Virus record (IMG/VR): IMGVR_UViG_3300021425_004462
Coordinates: 58,060 to 122,059 of that record
Source: a virus
Reading direction: 5' to 3' (one strand)
DNA length: 64,000 nt
The notes below the pieces were generated by a model. It did not search any database, was not told the DNA's origin, and saw nothing but the letters and a program-made list of their open reading frames with translations. Positions 40,519-51,500 of this stretch are shown here, in pieces (positions within the stretch are counted from its first letter, which is position 1; each line of letters opens with the position of its first letter). The position numbers and the translations under genes are program-made.

Positions 40519-43517
40519 TATATACTAATATTAACTATACCTTGTAAATTTTCTATAATACCATCATTAATAACATTAAATGTTGAAGTAGAAAAAGATT
40601 GAGTTCTTTTCGTTATTAATATATCATCATCTTCATTAGAAATATTATTACCTTGATTATCTACAATATAAACCAGTGATTCATCAGATATATATATTAT
40701 ATCAGCAAAACCTTTTTGCCCACCCTTAAGCTTCCTTATAGATTTAGATTTGAAAAACTCCTCATCAATAAATATATCACAATATTGCCTTTTCGCTAAA
40801 ACAGAAGAATAGATGAGCCCGTCGTTTCTTTGTGTGAAAAGATTTGATCTATTACCGCCAACCTTCTGTTCTGAAAACGTCCCATCTCCATTATCAATCA
40901 TAACCCTAAAAGATATTTCTCCTTCCGGCCCGTTGGTAAAAACTTTGCTTAGTTTAATATACTTAGAGTTTAAATCAAACGGAAGATTACTGGAAGGTAA
41001 TTGAAAAATATAATCATTATTATTTAATTCATCCGGAACAATTAAAGGAATTTCCGTAGACTGTTGCCCTAAAATTTGAAACTTTACATCAGGGTGTGAA
41101 GACATTTCCATAGAAGATATATTAACTTCCGAATCGCCAATATTCTCAAAGAATATTCTATGCCTAAAATTTCGAGCTTGATCTATAATATCCTCAGGGG
41201 TAGATATATTAACAGGAGAAGAAAACTTAAGCTGGCCAGGACTCTTATCTACCACGTTAAACCTATTATCAATTTTTTCTGCAGAATAATTAAATGGAAT
41301 CTGTTTGAAATTTACAGATATATTATGACAATTTTTATACACATAGGTATGGTTCCACGATTCGCAGATAAAATTTAACTTCCTATCGTAAGGCGCGGGA
41401 GGAGAATATATAAAAGGTAAAAAGCCCAAATGATCTTCTAAAAAATGAAGTATGGCATAAGCTTCAGAGTCATCCCTAGAATTAAAGTTCAAATTTAATT
41501 CTAACAAACTCTCATTTATTCCTTCCCTGTAGTATTGAGAATAACCATTTACAGAAGATATTCTTGATAAATAAAATTTTTGATTCACATCTAAACCAAT
41601 AGACGGCTTCCATGTAAATTCCCTACTCCAAACCCCTGTATTTAAGTCCTTAAATTTTAATACTTGATCCTCATCATAATAAGACTCAACAGGAGGAGTA
41701 TCAACAGTCGGATTCTCAGAAATATTATAGTAGTATTTATGATTACCGCTTGAGAAAACAACATCATTGTATTCATAATACTCGGAAGAAGAATAACTAT
41801 CCGCTCTTTTTACAAAAATCCCTTCGGACTTATTCAGGATAGATGAACTAAAATTTTTTAAAGTTAGAGATATATCATTGCTATTCTCAAAGTTCATTTT
41901 ATGATTTACTTCGTCACACAAAAAACGAGTGGTTTGTGAATTCAAAGAATCATATGGATGAAACGAGGACTCTCCAGCCCATAAAAATCCAGATATACCT
42001 TGCGAATACTTTAAGTAATCAGTTGGAGAATCTCTTTCTAATTGCCCTTGATGATTTTCGACAAAATGTATAATTGCATTAGATTCCTTGTTAGTTCTAT
42101 TCTTAAAGTTTAGATCTATATTCAAACTTAATCCATTAATTGACTTTGGGGCTCTAAAGATATATCCATTACCATATTCAATTTCATTATTTTCCATTTT
42201 ATAAGATACTTTAGATCCATAATCCGCATCAAAGAAAAATAAATCAGAGCTCCAAACATCTGGGCTATCAGAAGGAAAAGAATCGAGAATATTGATTGAT
42301 AGTTCATTAGATGAAGCAGCTTCGAATTCCTTAATTTCGGTCGAATCATTAATGCCTTGAATTAATATTTTAGACCTAAAATCTTTTTCTAGCTCCGGTG
42401 TAGCTACAGAAGGCGGAGAAGGAAGTGAAACGCTTGGCGAATTAGGGTAGTCTCTTTGCTGAACAGCTCTAGGAACTTTTTTACTTTGCTGAACATTACT
42501 AATCCTATACCATTTACTATTAGTAAAGTTATAAACCCCAATAGCCTCCCGATCATCTTTTGATTTTTGGCTAATAGCCCCAGGCCACCTTTGCCAATAA
42601 GTCCAACCTGCAGGGCCATAGTAACCTTCTCCACCATCAAACAAATAAGCTAACCCCTGACTACTTAAACTTTGATTAGTATAGAACCAATCAGGGTTAC
42701 TGTCATCTAGATTTTCTACTTGAGGTAAATAAAAATTAATTTCTTTACTTGAACTTTCTATGGTTGAAAAATTTACCAACCCAAAACTTGAATGAGAAAC
42801 TTCTAATTCGCTAATCGGTATAAGCAAGTCGTCTATTCCACCAGGATCGCTTTTATAATAATGATAGCCAAACCCATCTACATCTAAATTCTTAGGTAAA
42901 CTAGGATGAGACAAACCCCCTGTTTCTTCATATCTAAGCCATTGATAATAAATTTTGTCAAACAAATAAACCCACTCACCAAAGTCTCTGCCGTACCAAA
43001 AAAAGTTATCTAAAACAATATTATCCGAACCAGCAACATTATTTTTTAAAAACCAAGATCCTTCAAAAAAACTGTCAGAGCCCACTTCTGTTGCACCTAA
43101 AATATCCTCAAAACTTAAGCTGGACTTAATCCTAATATCAAAATTTTTATTTATTTCATATATTTTATATTTACCATTAGAACCCTCTTGAGAGCCGTTT
43201 ATTTCGATAGTCTGACCCTCCTTAAAAGAAACACCTAAAGTATCCAATTGATTATATTCATCAATAATGTTATTGGTATGCCTACCTTTTATTTTTATAA
43301 ACTTTCTTCCACTAGGAACTAAAGAAAATCGATTAGCAGCCTCAATTTGTGCGCCACCGCCACGAACATTATCTTCTCTTGCATAGTAGAAAAGCCCATC
43401 CCCAGTATTATAAACAAAATCAAATTTCTCGTATGCGCCGTCAGGATCAAATACGCCGCTATAATTAGAGATATGGCTCATTTGTTGATTTTCGAAAACT
43501 TTATATTCTCCAGCCAT
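40518..43517 (-). CDS. tail-tip protein with two M-like domains
   Basis: A 999-residue protein. Two copies of a lambda-gpM-like domain are visible: LSLNIDLNFKNRTNKESNAIIHFVENHQG to FLCDEVNHKMNFENSNDISLTLKNF (about 470-560), and LLELNLNFNSRDDSEAYAILHFLEDHLG to FICESWNHTYVYKNCHNISVNFKQIP (about 660-770). In each, a beta-strand, helix AI-x-HF-x-E, then C-x-E/S-W-x-H-T/K. The first 380 residues hold aromatic-rich modules (SGVFDPDGAYEKFDFVYNTG, WTYWQRWPGA) like fibre carbohydrate-binding parts. The C-terminal 220 residues are beta-rich. Lambda gpM is 109 residues, so this is an enlarged, duplicated form. It lies upstream of L, in the lambda M-L-K-I-J order. Confidence 0.75.
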   Translation of the reverse strand: MAGEYKVFENQQMSHISNYSGVFDPDGAYEKFDFVYNTGDGLFYYAREDNVRGGGAQIEAANRFSLVPSGRKFIKIKGRHTNNIIDEYNQLDTLGVSFKEGQTIEINGSQEGSNGKYKIYEINKNFDIRIKSSLSFEDILGATEVGSDSFFEGSWFLKNNVAGSDNIVLDNFFWYGRDFGEWVYLFDKIYYQWLRYEETGGLSHPSLPKNLDVDGFGYHYYKSDPGGIDDLLIPISELEVSHSSFGLVNFSTIESSSKEINFYLPQVENLDDSNPDWFYTNQSLSSQGLAYLFDGGEGYYGPAGWTYWQRWPGAISQKSKDDREAIGVYNFTNSKWYRISNVQQSKKVPRAVQQRDYPNSPSVSLPSPPSVATPELEKDFRSKILIQGINDSTEIKEFEAASSNELSINILDSFPSDSPDVWSSDLFFFDADYGSKVSYKMENNEIEYGNGYIFRAPKSINGLSLNIDLNFKNRTNKESNAIIHFVENHQGQLERDSPTDYLKYSQGISGFLWAGESSFHPYDSLNSQTTRFLCDEVNHKMNFENSNDISLTLKNFSSSILNKSEGIFVKRADSYSSSEYYEYNDVVFSSGNHKYYYNISENPTVDTPPVESYYDEDQVLKFKDLNTGVWSREFTWKPSIGLDVNQKFYLSRISSVNGYSQYYREGINESLLELNLNFNSRDDSEAYAILHFLEDHLGFLPFIYSPPAPYDRKLNFICESWNHTYVYKNCHNISVNFKQIPFNYSAEKIDNRFNVVDKSPGQLKFSSPVNISTPEDIIDQARNFRHRIFFENIGDSEVNISSMEMSSHPDVKFQILGQQSTEIPLIVPDELNNNDYIFQLPSSNLPFDLNSKYIKLSKVFTNGPEGEISFRVMIDNGDGTFSEQKVGGNRSNLFTQRNDGLIYSSVLAKRQYCDIFIDEEFFKSKSIRKLKGGQKGFADIIYISDESLVYIVDNQGNNISNEDDDILITKRTQSFSTSTFNVINDGIIENLQGIVNISI

Positions 43518-44434
43518 TACTTAATAATCTCTTTAATTGTTATTTCAGAAGAAGCGAGGGAACCTTCTTGTATTGAAATAGATTGATTTTGAATTTTACC
43601 CTTGGAGGAAAACTTAGCTAGCTTTTCTCCATTCAAGCCATAAAGATAAGCAGAGATTTCTGAATCAATTATACCCTCTATAGTGTTCAAGTTTTGATAG
43701 TCTCCAAACATATTTAAATTTTGCACGATTTCATTTCCCGATATAGACATTTCAGATTCAATCTTTTCAACAGAAACTCTATTAGGTGCAGGGCCATCAG
43801 CATTAGTAAAAATATATGTATTTTCATTTTCTCTTATATTATTATTAAGTTTTCTTTCTACTTTTATACTATATCTTAGCGATGAAGCTTCAAACTGCCC
43901 TCCAGCAATAGAGTCTGAATTTATCCCAGCAACCTTTAAATTTCCAAAAGATTTTAATGAATGCGCAAAATCAACCAAACCCTTACGGAACCTTTTGTCA
44001 ACATTTTTTCTTATAGTTCCATAAATATCATATTCCGCAGAAGCTCTTATTACAGAAAAAGGGGTCATTTCAAAACCAAAAGATTTTAGATACATATTGT
44101 TGAACGAGTATCTACCTACTTCATTATTATCTATAGGTTTTTCGGACATGCCTTCCTTAATATCAAACAATCTATCTATTGAATTGGGAGAACCTTCTTG
44201 AGCAAACGTTTCTGCAGAAATATAAAAAGACAAAGACAAGCTTCCCTTTAATCCATCCGTGGCTGCATATTTGACAAATTCAGTCTTCGACCCAACAATT
44301 GACAAATCCAAATCACCATAAACCCTTTCTTCTTGAAGAGACGGAGCAATAGACAAGCTTGCGCTGCTGACCATAATATTCTTACCGTTTAAAGTAATCT
44401 TTCCATCTTCAAATCTTAAGTATGGATTTTTCAT
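43517..44434 (-). CDS. tail-tube-like protein paralogue (C)
   Basis: A 305-residue beta-rich protein related to the next gene and to the two large genes at 56180 and 57526. The shared elements are a 'V-x-x-AxxSIxP-x-xQEERxxG' opening (SASLSIAPSLQEERVYGDLD), a middle with the FNNMYLKSFGFEMTPFSVIRASAEYDIYG pattern (a Y-L-x-x-Y/F, V-G/P, A-x-x-x-Y strand set) and strands near the end (MSISGNEIVQNLN). The common framework is that of phage tail-tube/major-tail proteins, but the degree of match is modest. It begins at ATGA with its neighbour and is transcribed between the tape measure and the M-like gene. It probably forms part of the distal tube or tip ring. Confidence 0.5.
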   Translation of the reverse strand: MKNPYLRFEDGKITLNGKNIMVSSASLSIAPSLQEERVYGDLDLSIVGSKTEFVKYAATDGLKGSLSLSFYISAETFAQEGSPNSIDRLFDIKEGMSEKPIDNNEVGRYSFNNMYLKSFGFEMTPFSVIRASAEYDIYGTIRKNVDKRFRKGLVDFAHSLKSFGNLKVAGINSDSIAGGQFEASSLRYSIKVERKLNNNIRENENTYIFTNADGPAPNRVSVEKIESEMSISGNEIVQNLNMFGDYQNLNTIEGIIDSEISAYLYGLNGEKLAKFSSKGKIQNQSISIQEGSLASSEITIKEIIK

Positions 44435-45561
44435 GATGCAGGATTATGGTAAGTATCATAACCTTTATAACTTAAAGATATAGACATTTCACCCTCTATA
44501 GATGAATTTATAGTCTCTCCGATTAATCTTACATTATTTCCGGTAAAAGAGTTGATGATAGTATCATTTCTTGAATCTCTTAACTCTATTTCTACAGTGC
44601 TTTTTGGAGCGGATTGAATTCTATCCTTAACCTCCCTAACTTCATATTCATCTGCAATCATAGTAAAATTTATATTAGTTTCAATTGGGTACTCCACATT
44701 AATTTGTATAGGCTCTAAGTTTTGATAACTTGCCTGGTTTGTCAAATTCCAATCTTCATTGTCTCCCTTTGGTAATGCATATATTGGATTTAAACTAATT
44801 GATCTACTATAACTGAAATCACTAATAGCGTCGATCTCGAAATCGCTCACTTTTAGTTTTATTTTTGATTGATCAGTGAATTGAACCTCAGGGTGTTCTT
44901 GGTGAATAATGTCCGATAATTTATATGAAACCCCTTGGAAAGCATTTTTACCCAAACCAAGAACGTCTCCATCTTCTACTATTATAGATTCATCATATAG
45001 ACTAGCGTATAAACCTTCAGATATGGAAATATCTTTTTGAATAAATTTTGGCTGTAAATTTACTGTGCCCGCATCAAGAACCCTTCCTAAAGAATTAGTA
45101 TAAAAAACATAATCTCCGTCAAACGAACTCATATGATCACTTTTTAATTCATAAGAATTTGTTTTCATTACATTTTTACCTAGTTCTCCATAAACAGTTA
45201 TATCTGTTTGTATTTCAGGTATTTGGCCAACAGAGCAAGATATAGAATAACTATTAATTCTCCCGTTCTTAAAACCGAAACCCTTACGATTATCATCGTA
45301 TAATATAACTCCACTCAAATTATTTTCATCAAAGGAATATTTCCCTAAAACATTAGTTTCAAGCAAAGGGTCAAAACCAACCATTTGTCTTGATATTGAA
45401 AAATTACCCTCTAAAGGTTTTTCGATTAATGCATCTATAAAACCAACTCCAGCAACCTTAATAGGTTTTTCGCTAATACCATAACTTCCATCAATATTAG
45501 TCACGCCAGATAGCGCATAGCCATTTACAACTATTGTTTGCTCATAATTAGAATAGCTCAT
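44431..45561 (-). CDS. tail-tube-like protein paralogue (B)
   Basis: A 376-residue beta-rich protein. It starts MSYSNYEQTIVVNGYALSGVTNIDGSYGI, followed by LEGNFSISRQMVGFDPLLETNVLGKYSFDE and FGFKNGRINSYSISCSVGQIPEIQTDITVYGELG. The latter is the same 'N-G-x-I-x-x-Y-S-x-x-x-x-V-G-x-x-P-x-x-x' strand pair seen in the 56180 product (NGYISNYSVEASVGSMPTANV) and in the 57526 product (NCFLKNYSYSAEVGSLPESTI). It starts at an ATGA overlap with the tape-measure gene and is the first gene after it. By analogy with siphophages this slot holds the distal tail protein or other tip-ring proteins, which share the tube fold. Confidence 0.55.
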   Translation of the reverse strand: MSYSNYEQTIVVNGYALSGVTNIDGSYGISEKPIKVAGVGFIDALIEKPLEGNFSISRQMVGFDPLLETNVLGKYSFDENNLSGVILYDDNRKGFGFKNGRINSYSISCSVGQIPEIQTDITVYGELGKNVMKTNSYELKSDHMSSFDGDYVFYTNSLGRVLDAGTVNLQPKFIQKDISISEGLYASLYDESIIVEDGDVLGLGKNAFQGVSYKLSDIIHQEHPEVQFTDQSKIKLKVSDFEIDAISDFSYSRSISLNPIYALPKGDNEDWNLTNQASYQNLEPIQINVEYPIETNINFTMIADEYEVREVKDRIQSAPKSTVEIELRDSRNDTIINSFTGNNVRLIGETINSSIEGEMSISLSYKGYDTYHNPAS

Positions 45562-48500
45562 GATGGACGAGTATCTTCAAGTAATCCTCCTGGTCTTTGC
45601 TCTTCAACAATTACCCCTAAAACTTGTAGTTTTATTTTTTCTGTCAACTCTTTCATTCTATCTCTAGAATCCTTACTTTTATCATCTCCGTCTTGAGAAT
45701 TTTCTTGAGATTGTTTTCCAGATTTATCGATATTAAGAGTTATATTAAAATTATTAGTTGCCGAGGATGAATTAACTTTAGATACCCCAGGATCTTCGCT
45801 CCCGACCATGCCTCCGTCATAAAATTTACCTGCATTTATTTTGTCAAGCATAGGTTTACCAATTTGTCTTGCACTACTTGCCTTTATAACATATTCTCCT
45901 TCGCTAAGCATTGCTGGAATTTGGTCGATCCCAGATTTACCAGAAATATGTCCACCAGAGGCGTATTTATTAATTCGTCCTCCGTTATTAAAGACTCCCG
46001 GCGCAATGGGAACACTACCTTCCATACCAGCGCTAACACCTCCTGGAACAAATGTTGCCCCCGGATTAAATAAGCTGTTAACCCCCATACTTAAACCAAT
46101 AGATAAAGCAGTGCCAAGTAATTGATTCCTCAAAGCCTTCTTTTTCATTTTTTTTCTTATAGCCTCCTGCCTTTTCCTCTCTCGTTCTGCGCGCATAGCC
46201 GAAGCAGCATCAGTATCTTCCGCCAGAGCGACGCTTTGGGCTTCTCCGCTATAGAAAAAACCAGACATAGGCATACTTTGATAAGCTCTGCCAGAATCAA
46301 TCCATCGACTTGATCCTTTATTGGCGCGTAGTGCAGAGCCAGGTTCACCTCCTGCGTTTAAACCTTGAATCTCACCTCTTGCATTTAAATTATGCATAAA
46401 ACTTGAGCCGTACTTATTTACAGCTCTTCTATTCATAACATACTCCCCATTTGTTACCATTGCAGGAACGCCTCCACCTGCAGAGTATTTTCTCACGCTT
46501 CCTCCGTTAGACATAAGTCCCATGCTTCCTACAATTGTATTTGCCGCAGAAGTTAAAAATGCATTTTGAATAGCTTGAAGAAAGCCGATTGCAATATTAT
46601 TCAAAACATCACCTAAGTCTTCGCTTCTATTAATGGCCGCATCCATAGCCGAGACTAGTCCATCACGAAAATGAGTTGCGGTTATCGTTCCTAACTGGTA
46701 ATCCAATTTACTAGCGTCATCTAACATCTTATCAGATGCGTCAGTAAAACCGCCAGAAAAAGATGCTTCATGCTTAATTTGTTCTGCAGCTATTCTCTTC
46801 TCTAGAGAAAGCTGTTTTGTTTTTTGATCGATAATGGCATCATTTGTGGCTTTAATTTGCTCACTTCGATCGTGGCTTTTTCTAAGTTCTTCAGTTAATT
46901 TTCTTTGCGCCCCCTCTTTTGTTTCGCCTTTTTTTAATTCTATATCTCCAGATTCTAAACCTTTTTGCCTTTGGGTTAATTCCAATCGCTTTTCAGCCTC
47001 TTTACTTTCTTCTATTAGTTGATTTTTTCTTATTTCAGCTATTTCATAACTTAAATCTAGTTCTTTTTCCCTAAACTTTATGTTATGACGTTCTGATATC
47101 CTTTTGTAGCCTGGACCATCAGAAAGAGTGCGTTGCAATTTTGTGGTTTTTCTAACTTCATTACTGATTTTGTCCCCTAATGCCATCGTCCTAATATAAT
47201 CTTGGTGAGCTTCTTTTTGCTTCTTTATTGCATCAAGTCTACCGGCAACAAGATCATTTATCACTTTTTCCTTACCAGCCCTTTCTCCAGCTAACTCGTT
47301 CTCTTTCTTTGCAAGGTCAACGGAGTTTTCCTTTGCTAAAACCATAACTTCTATTTTCTTCTTAATAGCATCATCAACTTTTACTTGTTCATATAAAGTT
47401 TGGAGTTCTTCAGCACTCATCTCATTTAATCTTTCGGTAAGATTTACTGTTTTAGCAAGAAATTCTAACCTAGACTTATATTCTGTGCTTTGAGGATCTA
47501 CATCGCCATAATCCTTGTCCATTTCTGATTTTAATAAATTTTTCTTTAATTCATTTTGCAACGTGTCATCTTTCATTGATAAAAGCTGATTTCTCAAGTT
47601 GGCAGATGCAGAATCTTCTTTGAGAGCTAGTTGTTCAGAGGCTCTATTTAAAGCTTCTTGGTATTTAATTTCTGATTTTTGCCGTTCTGTCAAAAATTCA
47701 CCCCCAAGAGAAGTTAGAGCTTTTAAATCCATTGCTTGTTTATCATATTTATCTTTTATCTTTAACTGGCTCATCGCCGCCGCTTTTTGAGCTTTTAATT
47801 GAGCTTTTTGGAGATTAAGTTGAAGAATAATTCCTTCATTTTGTTTTGTATTCAAGTCTCTTTGCGCTTCTACCTGCTTAAGTATATCTGCATAAGCTTT
47901 TGCTATTTCTGCAGGGTTTCCTTCGTCGATTTGTTTTTTTAATTCTTCGGGGGAGAAATATTCGAGATCGCCCTTATCAAAGCTTCTCCCTCTTGCGGTT
48001 GAACCTTTTTTAAGGGCTGCAGTTTGAATTTTCATATCTGCAGGCAATTCATCTAATGCAGCCTTAATCGCTTCGGGTCTAGCGGCAGTACCCATTTGAG
48101 CTAAGATTTGATCTTCAATTCTTTTTCTTTGTTCTTCCGAACCTCTTCTTTCTCGTCTTTGCGTCGCACCTCCTCGATTCGAGACCATTTTTCCTGTATA
48201 AACTGCTTTATCAATTTGCTCTCTTGAAACATTTATTCCAGATTCTTTTAATAGATTTGAAATTGCAGATGGAGAACCTGCCCCTCTTCTAAGTATATCT
48301 TGCATATCTAAATTAAGACTGCCTAGCATTTGACTCCTAACATTTTCTCCCATTCTCATACCAAATCCACCACTTTTACTTGGGTCTATAGCGGAGAGCT
48401 TATTGAAATTATCCACATCTATCTTTCGCTTTTTTCCTCCAAAAGAAAATTCTACTAAACCACCTTTTCCAAAATTTGTTTTAGCTAAAGATGGTGCTAA

Positions 48501-51500
48501 CGATTGAGCTAAAGCAGCACCAGTTTGAATGCTTGCTTCTGTTCGTGCTTTCGCGAATTCCTGCTGAGCAACTGAAGCTTCTTTAGCGCTATTTGCCAAT
48601 CCATACAAAGCTCCGCCTACGGCACCTATTGCCGTACCAAGAGGTCCAAACATCATGCCCATTGCAGCGCCTGTACCTGCGCCCATCAAGGCCCCACCAG
48701 CAGCATAACTTCCCCCTTGCATTCTTTGAACTCTTTCTTGCTCGGTTTCTCCTTGTCTTCCTTCTTGTAAAAAGCCAGCAATCATTGGAGCTCCCATCAT
48801 TAAACCCATACCCCCAAACCCAGACAACCCTCTTCCAACCGCACTATTTGAAAAAGCTTGATTAGCGTTAATAGCTTTTTGTGTTAAACCTCCAGCTCTA
48901 GCAGCAATCCCCATTTTTTTAGTAGAATCTGCAGCCATTTTTGATGCATAAGCTTGATCTTGAAGATTTCTCGTTAATTGTTTTTCAACACCTTGCAATC
49001 TTTTAGTTACATCTTTTCCAGATTTCTTTAGTTGGTTAAGTTCTTTTTGTTCTTTAAGTAATTTTTTATTTTCAACATTTAATTCTTTTTGTAATTCGGC
49101 TGCTGACTTATATTCATCTCTTCCTGCACCAAAATCAGATAAAAAGCTTGAGGCGTAATTAGGCACATACCCGTTGGCTCCAAATACATCTTTTAATCCA
49201 TTTGGTTCGTCTCGAGTATTAGTTACTCCAAGACCAATTGGATTACCTTTATTCATTAGAGCGGGATGTGTTCCTACTCTGATTTGGGAAACGGGAACTC
49301 CTGCCTCTCGCTCTCTACCTATTGCATCAGATAATGGGTTTGCGAAATTAGGAATGTAACCTTGCGCAAACAAACCTCTTTTTTGCGTTCTTGGATCAAC
49401 TCCTGGTTTTTTGCCAAAAGCAAATGCTAGTGCAGGATCAGTACTTTTACCTCCAGAGCGAAAAAGCTTTTCTTTGAGTATTTTATCGGCCATGTTCTGA
49501 GCATTACTTGTAGAATCTTGAGCTTTGTAATCAGCCAGATTAGTTTTAGACCAGCTTCCTCCAAATAATAATTTTAGATCCTCTTTTTGCTCTTTAGTAG
49601 GATTCCTTAAATCAAAATCTCCACCTATACCCTGAGCAACACCTTCTATGCCACCAGATTGCCCCTTTACTTGTTTTATTTTTGTACTTATAGCAGCTTC
49701 AAATAATGCTCCCACAACAGAAGTTAGAGCTCCAGCTGCCCCACTAGAGCCATCATTTAATGAATCTTTTATAGATTTTAAGCTAGCCGTCCCCGTCCCA
49801 ATTCTAAAAGAGTCGGCAAGCATTTTACCTTGTCTAACCGCAGTTTTCTCAACAGATTCATAAAGCTGTTCGACTAAATTTTTTTTCTTATTTTCCGCTC
49901 TTGTGGAAGCATTTTGTAAGACGCCATATTTTTTAAATCTTACTTTTGGTAATTTAGCTTTAGGCACTCCATATATAGAGGTTGCTGGTTTCTCTAAAAC
50001 AGTTCTAGAACCAGTTTCGGGAGTTAGCATATGCGCGTAATTAATAGCGTTAAATATTTGTCCCTGAGGATTGACTCCTGCTCCGCCTCGATTAAAATTA
50101 GGAACAAACCCTTTAGCTGCGTATGGATCAAATCCATGTACAGCCCCAAATGCTTGTTGATAATTTTTGCCTGCCTTACTAGACAAAGGAGGCATTATTG
50201 CTGGTTGACTTAATCCCGAGAATGTTTTTACTTTTTCTGCGCTATTATAAATAATAGATCCCTCGCCAGGCATATCCATTGATCTAATACTTCCTGCAGC
50301 ATACCCACCGCGAGCAGCTTGTTCTCTTTCTGGATTTGCAAAATTTGGTATATGACCATAAGCCCTTCCCCTGCGAGGTGTTAGGTTTGCTCCGAAGCCT
50401 TTCGAGTATAATGTAGCTGCACTGCTTTTAGCGACAGAGTCGAGCATTTTTGCTTCAGCCACTTGAGCTCTTAAAAGTCCAAGAATAATTTTTTCTTTTT
50501 CTGTCCTAGAAATGTCCGTGCGCAACATTTCTTTGCTCAACTCAGAGCTTCTTCCAAACAGTCCTACAAGAGATGTTTGAATTGCTTTTTGTTTTTGAGC
50601 TTCGCTAGTTACTCCAATTAATGAAGTTAAACTTTCTTTAGCGAAACTTGCAGCTTTTAAAAATAACTTACCGAATACAGCTGTTATAATAACTAAGCCT
50701 GGACCACTAATTACGTTACCTAAACCTCTCAGGAATCCATTTGCAAATTTATTTCCAGTTCCTTCTCCGTCTCCTAAAATTCCAGATAAACCCTCTGCGC
50801 CGCTTTTGACTATATTTAAAACCTTTTCAATTCCTGGGGCAAGCATTATCTCCCCGATTTGAGCAGAAACTTGTTTAATTGCTAGCCCAGTTTCGGTCGC
50901 CATCGCGGCCATGGTATTTCTTAATTGTTCATTTTTTTCTATAGCTTCGTTTGTTGCTCCTGCAGAAATTTGAGTTGCGTTCGCGAGAATACCATTTTGT
51001 TTCGCGGCATCACCAAGAACAGCTTTCAAAACGTTGATTTGAAAAACTCCACCGACAGTCTGAGCTATTTGAGCTTTTTGAGCTTCAGATAATGAATCGA
51101 AAGTGTTTGCGAGATCAGTTAATATTTTTTTTGCTCCAAGCGTTTTACCTTCGACATCTCTAACAGCAATCCCTAAATTCTCAAGTTGATTTAAAGTATC
51201 AGTTCTTCCAATACGAGTAAAAATTGTTTTAAAGGAGTTACCAATAACTTTACCGCCTCGAGCTGTTTGTTGCTGAGCGGCAGTAACCAAGCCAATTAGC
51301 TCATCAATATCTACTCCAGCCCCTTTAGCTGCCGCACCAGTTCTAGCTATAGCGTCAGCGAAATCTTCTGCGCTAACCGCAAATTTAACATCAACAGCGG
51401 CGAACTTACTTACTAATTCAGTAGTATCTTTAATTTGATTACCATAAGTATTCATTGCAGCGGTTAAAGATTTAACTGCTTCAGCGGAATCCATACCTGT

